NCBI GenBank assembly: GCA_021736505.1
Contig: JAIPFU010000020.1
Coordinates: forward strand, 1 to 17,634
Direction of reading: 5' to 3'
Source of the DNA: Spirochaetia bacterium
GTDB taxonomy: Bacteria > Spirochaetota > Spirochaetia > PWKH01
Length of the DNA: 17,634 nt
Positions 14,704-17,634 of the stretch are shown here, in pieces. Under the pieces are notes generated by a model. It had not been told where the DNA came from and ran no database searches. It saw only the letters and a program-made list of their open reading frames with translations. Position 1 is the first letter of the stretch. Each line of letters begins with the position of its first letter. Both the position numbers and the translations under genes were made by a program.

Positions 14704-15926
14704 ATGGATCAGTTCTAAAAGATGATATACAAACATGCAGCACCTGGCCGGAATTGACAGCTCTTTTTCTGAGAGGGCTGACTTTTGACGGAGAAAAAGG
14801 ACTTTTTGTCAATTATCATGTAGGCAAAGCGCCGGATAAGACAAACTCAGGAGCAGTGAACCTGCATATTTCTGCAAAGGGGAAGTCAGCGCAAAACGAA
14901 GATGATATTGAGGCTTTTCTGGGTGAACTGAAAAAAATGGTAGACGCTCATATGCTGGAGTATGATCAATATCCCGAAAGACTAACCCTTACAGATGCTT
15001 CAGGGGATTGCTGGTTCTCTCTGGCAGATAGCTTTGATACAGCTGAATCAGATGCCGGTGCGGACAAACGGCCTTCAAATCATAAGCCAATATCCCGTGA
15101 TGATGTGGTACGGGGGAAAATAGCTGTTGTCACCGGCGGAGCCCAGGGCTTCGGTGAAGGCATGGTGCATGGGCTTGTGGAAAACGGCTGTTTCGTCTTT
15201 ATTGCAGACATGAATCTGAAGGGAGCGGAAAAGCTGGCGGAGACAGTGAATCTCGAAAAGGGGTATACCGCTGCAAAGGCTTTGGAGGTGAATGTAACCG
15301 ATGAAGCATCTGTAGCTGCAATGATGAAACAGATAGCTTTGAAAGCTGGAGGAATAGATGTTTTTATCAGCAATGCCGGTGTCTTGAGGGCAGGAAGCGT
15401 GAAAGAGATGACCCTGAAAGATTTCTCATTTGTTACATCGGTTGATTATACAGGCTTCTTTATTTGTACAAAGCATGCTTCCCGGCTTATGAGCAGACAG
15501 AATCAGCCTAGCCGAAACTATATGACTGATATTGTGGCAATTAGTTCCAAATCCGGGCTTGTCGGATCTAATAAGAATGGAGCGTATGCGGGTGCCAAAT
15601 TCGGAACCCTCGGCTTGACCCAGAGTTTTGCGATGGAACTGGTAGAGGATAATATTAAGGTGAATGCCATTTGTCCTGGAAATTTTCTTGATGGGCCCTT
15701 ATGGTCTGATCCTGAAAAGGGGCTGTTTGTGCAGTACCTCAGGGCCGGAAAAGTTCCTGGTGCAGAAAGTGTAGCTGATGTCCGCAGGGCTTATGAATCA
15801 AAAGTCCCTTTGAACCGCGGCTGCACCACAGCGGATGTGATGAAAGCTCTGCTGTATATTGTTGAACAGAAGTATGAGACAGGCCAGGCAGTACCAGTGA
15901 CCGGCGGCCAGGTGATGCTGAATTAG
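14700..15926 (+). CDS. srlD: Sorbitol-6-phosphate 2-dehydrogenase-type SDR with N-terminal extension
   Basis: This 408-residue NAD(P)-dependent oxidoreductase probably converts D-glucitol-6-phosphate to fructose-6-phosphate. The Rossmann motif TGGAQGFG is at 145-152 and NAG at 225-227. The catalytic Ser is in ISSKSG (about 282-283), with Tyr296 and Lys300 in YAGAK. The C-terminus, VPLNRGCTTADV followed by TGQAVPVTGGQVM, matches my recollection of SrlD ends (VPLKRGC and VTGGQVMF). The first ~135 residues are extra to the usual ~260-residue SDR. They contain a small alpha/beta-looking segment and a polar linker, with no recognised domain. AAAGGAG is 8 bases before the ATG, which overlaps the PHP stop. 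The neighbouring sorbose-1-phosphate reductase type gene supports the hexitol-phosphate assignment. Confidence 0.82.
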   Translation: MNGSVLKDDIQTCSTWPELTALFLRGLTFDGEKGLFVNYHVGKAPDKTNSGAVNLHISAKGKSAQNEDDIEAFLGELKKMVDAHMLEYDQYPERLTLTDASGDCWFSLADSFDTAESDAGADKRPSNHKPISRDDVVRGKIAVVTGGAQGFGEGMVHGLVENGCFVFIADMNLKGAEKLAETVNLEKGYTAAKALEVNVTDEASVAAMMKQIALKAGGIDVFISNAGVLRAGSVKEMTLKDFSFVTSVDYTGFFICTKHASRLMSRQNQPSRNYMTDIVAISSKSGLVGSNKNGAYAGAKFGTLGLTQSFAMELVEDNIKVNAICPGNFLDGPLWSDPEKGLFVQYLRAGKVPGAESVADVRRAYESKVPLNRGCTTADVMKALLYIVEQKYETGQAVPVTGGQVMLN

Positions 15927-15959
15927 CATGTTCAGGGCTTATACCACGGATACTTGAAT

Positions 15960-16004
15960 CCGACATATGCATGAGTTTGAGCCGGCATATGCATGAGTAT
16001 TGAG
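15960..16004. repeat. 22-bp direct repeat, two copies
   Basis: Copies at 15960-15981 and 15982-16004 share CATATGCATGAGT exactly and differ by few bases elsewhere. The core contains overlapping palindromes CATATG and ATGCAT. Two GAGATGAA-like pieces follow. The array fills the 111-bp SDR-to-reductase gap just before the reductase ribosome-binding site. Confidence 0.85.
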
Positions 16005-16037
16005 ATGAATATAGAGATGAAAAAATATGGAGGAATT

Positions 16038-17297
16038 ATGAAAACTAAATCAGTACGTTTATATGGGGTGAATGATCTTCGCCTGGAAGAGTTTGAACTT
16101 CCGGAAATGAAGGATGATGAAATTTTAGCAAAGGTTGTGACCAACAGTATCTGTATGTCCAGCCATAAAGCAGCTGAGCAAGGCGCCTCTCACAAACGGG
16201 TTCCCGATGATGTAGCTGATAATCCAATCATGGTGGGGCATGAATTCTGCGGAGAAATTCTGAGTGTCGGGAAAAAGTGGGCCGATAAGTTCAAGGTGGG
16301 AGATAGATTTTCCATCCAGCCGGCTCTTAACTACAAAGGAAGTCTTGATGCTCCGGGCTATTCCTTCCAGTATATCGGGGGAAATGCTACATACATCGTC
16401 ATACCCAATGTGGTTATGGAAATGGACTGTCTCCTTCCCTATAACGGAGATGCCTTTTTCAAGGGATCCCTTTCAGAACCCGTTTCCTGCATTGTCGGAA
16501 CCTATCACGCCATGTATCACATAAAACAAGGCACATATATTCATGATATGGGAATCAAAAAGGGCGGTAATATGGCAATTATCGCCGGGGCAGGACCAAT
16601 GGGCCTTGGAGCCATAGATTATGCCGTTCATAACGAGGATCGTAAACCAGGACTGCTGATTGTAACGGATATTGATCAGGATCGTTTAGACAGGGCTGCC
16701 CAGCTGCTGCCTGTGGAGGAGGCTGCTGAAAACGGCGTTGATCTGCGCTACATAAACACCAGCAGCTATGATGATCCTGAGGCGTATATGATCGGGCTTA
16801 CGGGTGATCAGGGCTATGATGATATCCTTGTTATGGCCCCTGTGAGACCTCTCGTAGAACAAGCGGACAGACTGCTTGCCAAAGACGGCTGTCTCAACTT
16901 CTTTGCAGGCCCCAATAAATCCGATTTCTCCGCAGCCTTGAATTTCTACAATGTCCATTACATGGGACATCATCTTGTAGGCACCAGCGGCGGTAATACT
17001 GATGATATGCGGGAGTCCTTGGAGATGATGGAGAAAGGTCAGCTGAATCCGGCGGGTATGATAACCCATATCGGCGGTATTGATGCGGTTTCCCAGACAA
17101 TAATCGATTTACCTGATATTCCTGGTGGAAAGAAACTGATATATACACATATTGACCTCCCCCTAACGGCTATAAGTGATTTTGCAGAAGCCGGTAAGAA
17201 AAATCCGCTCTTTGCAGAGCTGGATAAGATTGTAAAACGGAATAACGGACTATGGTGTACGGAAGCTGAGCAGTATCTTCTGGAGCATGCCGGTTAA
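16038..17297 (+). CDS. sorE: L-sorbose-1-phosphate reductase-type zinc-dependent dehydrogenase (MDR)
   Basis: This 419-residue medium-chain dehydrogenase most resembles SorE, which reduces L-sorbose-1-phosphate to D-glucitol-6-phosphate. The likely catalytic-zinc ligands are Cys39 (in SICMSSHK), His68 and Glu69 (in VGHEFCGEI). Structural-zinc cysteines of classical alcohol dehydrogenases are not evident. The nucleotide-binding motif AGAGPMGLGAIDYA lies near residue 178. GTSGGNTDDMRESLEMMEKG and ITHIGGIDAV are typical of the family. Start ATG 16038 is chosen for GGAGG 5-6 bases upstream; upstream in-frame ATGs lie in the repeat region. The product of this enzyme is the substrate of the SDR encoded just upstream. 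SorE assignment is from remembered family features; other polyol or ketose substrates are possible. Confidence 0.82.
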   Translation: MKTKSVRLYGVNDLRLEEFELPEMKDDEILAKVVTNSICMSSHKAAEQGASHKRVPDDVADNPIMVGHEFCGEILSVGKKWADKFKVGDRFSIQPALNYKGSLDAPGYSFQYIGGNATYIVIPNVVMEMDCLLPYNGDAFFKGSLSEPVSCIVGTYHAMYHIKQGTYIHDMGIKKGGNMAIIAGAGPMGLGAIDYAVHNEDRKPGLLIVTDIDQDRLDRAAQLLPVEEAAENGVDLRYINTSSYDDPEAYMIGLTGDQGYDDILVMAPVRPLVEQADRLLAKDGCLNFFAGPNKSDFSAALNFYNVHYMGHHLVGTSGGNTDDMRESLEMMEKGQLNPAGMITHIGGIDAVSQTIIDLPDIPGGKKLIYTHIDLPLTAISDFAEAGKKNPLFAELDKIVKRNNGLWCTEAEQYLLEHAG

Positions 17298-17327
17298 AAC
17301 ATGCCGACTTACATATGCTGGTTAAAA
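17286..17327. repeat. 14-bp tandem array starting inside the 3' end of the reductase gene
   Basis: Three 14-bp units start at 17286, 17300 and 17314 (CATGCCGGTTAAAA, CATGCCGACTTACA, TATGCTGGTTAAAA). Units 1 and 3 agree at 12 of 14 positions. The first unit carries the last two codons and the TAA of the reductase. A decayed fourth unit (ATACCAGTTTAACT) may follow, and its ACCAG can pair with CTGGT of unit 3. Confidence 0.8.
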
Positions 17328-17402
17328 ATACCAGTTTAACTAAGCAGGTAATCAATCTGCTTGGCAGAAAAACTTGCAGAGATGGATGAATAAGGAGGTT
17401 TC

Positions 17403-17634
17403 ATGAAGAAGTATATAGCCATAGATTTAGGTGCATCCAACGGCCGCGTCATTGTAGGAGATCTTGAGCAGTTTGAAGTGCTGAATCGTTTCGTTACCCG
17501 GAATGAAAAAGTGCATGGAAGTGTATACTGGGATATCCTGTATATATTTTCGGAAATCAAGAAGGGCTTGGCCAAGGCGTTCTCCAAGTACGGAGATGAA
17601 ATTGTATCGATTGGTATTGATACATGGGGCGTTG
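17403..17634 (+). CDS. rhaB: FGGY-family carbohydrate kinase, rhamnulokinase-like, 3' end cut by window edge
   Basis: Seventy-seven codons are visible. The start IAIDLGASNGRVIVGDL is the ATP-binding phosphate-1 motif, and VSIGIDTWGV is the next conserved block. LGAS-GR and GIDTWGVD-type blocks are characteristic of RhaB rather than of glycerol or xylulose kinases. GGAGG lies 5 bases before ATG 17403. RhaB phosphorylates ketoses such as L-rhamnulose at C1. With a ketose-1-phosphate reductase directly upstream, the substrate here may be L-sorbose or a similar ketose (inference). No rhamnose isomerase or aldolase gene is in the window, but they could lie to the right. Confidence 0.88.
   Translation, partial: MKKYIAIDLGASNGRVIVGDLEQFEVLNRFVTRNEKVHGSVYWDILYIFSEIKKGLAKAFSKYGDEIVSIGIDTWGV

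Noticed and set aside
15960..16004. 22-bp repeat as an attachment site or transposon end
   Set aside because: It is a direct tandem pair with no integrase, transposase or target duplication in the window.
16264..16524. Plus-strand open frame within the reductase gene
   Set aside because: It is an out-of-frame shadow of a well-conserved dehydrogenase with no independent support.

Overview
The window is a dense bacterial segment of moderate G+C whose genes are almost all for carbohydrate or central carbon metabolism. The organism is probably a spirochaete. The hints are a small AQGQAD-type signal-peptide junction on the sugar-binding protein, a CUT1 sugar transporter with no ATPase gene nearby, a fused E1 subunit, and the general gene style. 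A Firmicute (Clostridia) is not excluded, and no RNA gene is present to settle it.

Left part (about 1-6700). An operon on the minus strand encodes a CUT1 sugar-binding protein, two permeases and a GH31 alpha-glucosidase that runs off the left edge. A LacI-family repressor lies divergently. A near-consensus promoter drives the operon. Three copies of the palindrome TTTGCAAA sit in the divergent region at 75 and 72 bp spacing, one just downstream of the predicted transcript start and one inside the proposed lacI promoter. This looks like a looping-repressor arrangement. Hairpins follow the binding-protein gene and the first permease gene. A minus-strand remnant of a YdeI-like protein lies beyond lacI.

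Right part (about 6700-17634). All genes are on the plus strand. A DeoR-type regulator with its own strong promoter is followed by dihydrolipoyl acyltransferase (E2), dihydrolipoyl dehydrogenase (E3), a fused alpha+beta thiamine-dependent E1, a PHP-domain protein of unknown substrate, a long sorbitol-6-phosphate dehydrogenase-type SDR, an L-sorbose-1-phosphate reductase-type MDR, and the first 77 codons of a rhamnulokinase-like FGGY kinase. The last three genes suggest a PTS-independent route: ketose, then ketose-1-phosphate, then hexitol-6-phosphate, then fructose-6-phosphate. A private 2-oxoacid dehydrogenase complex may be co-induced.

The most unusual feature is not a gene. Many of the intergenic gaps carry their own short tandem array, with unit lengths of 8, 10, 11, 11, 13, 14, 18 and 22 bp and mostly unrelated unit sequences. 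Two arrays begin inside the last codons of the upstream gene. The 10-bp array before E2 and the 13-bp array before E1 share the octamer TGCAGTTT in opposite orientations.
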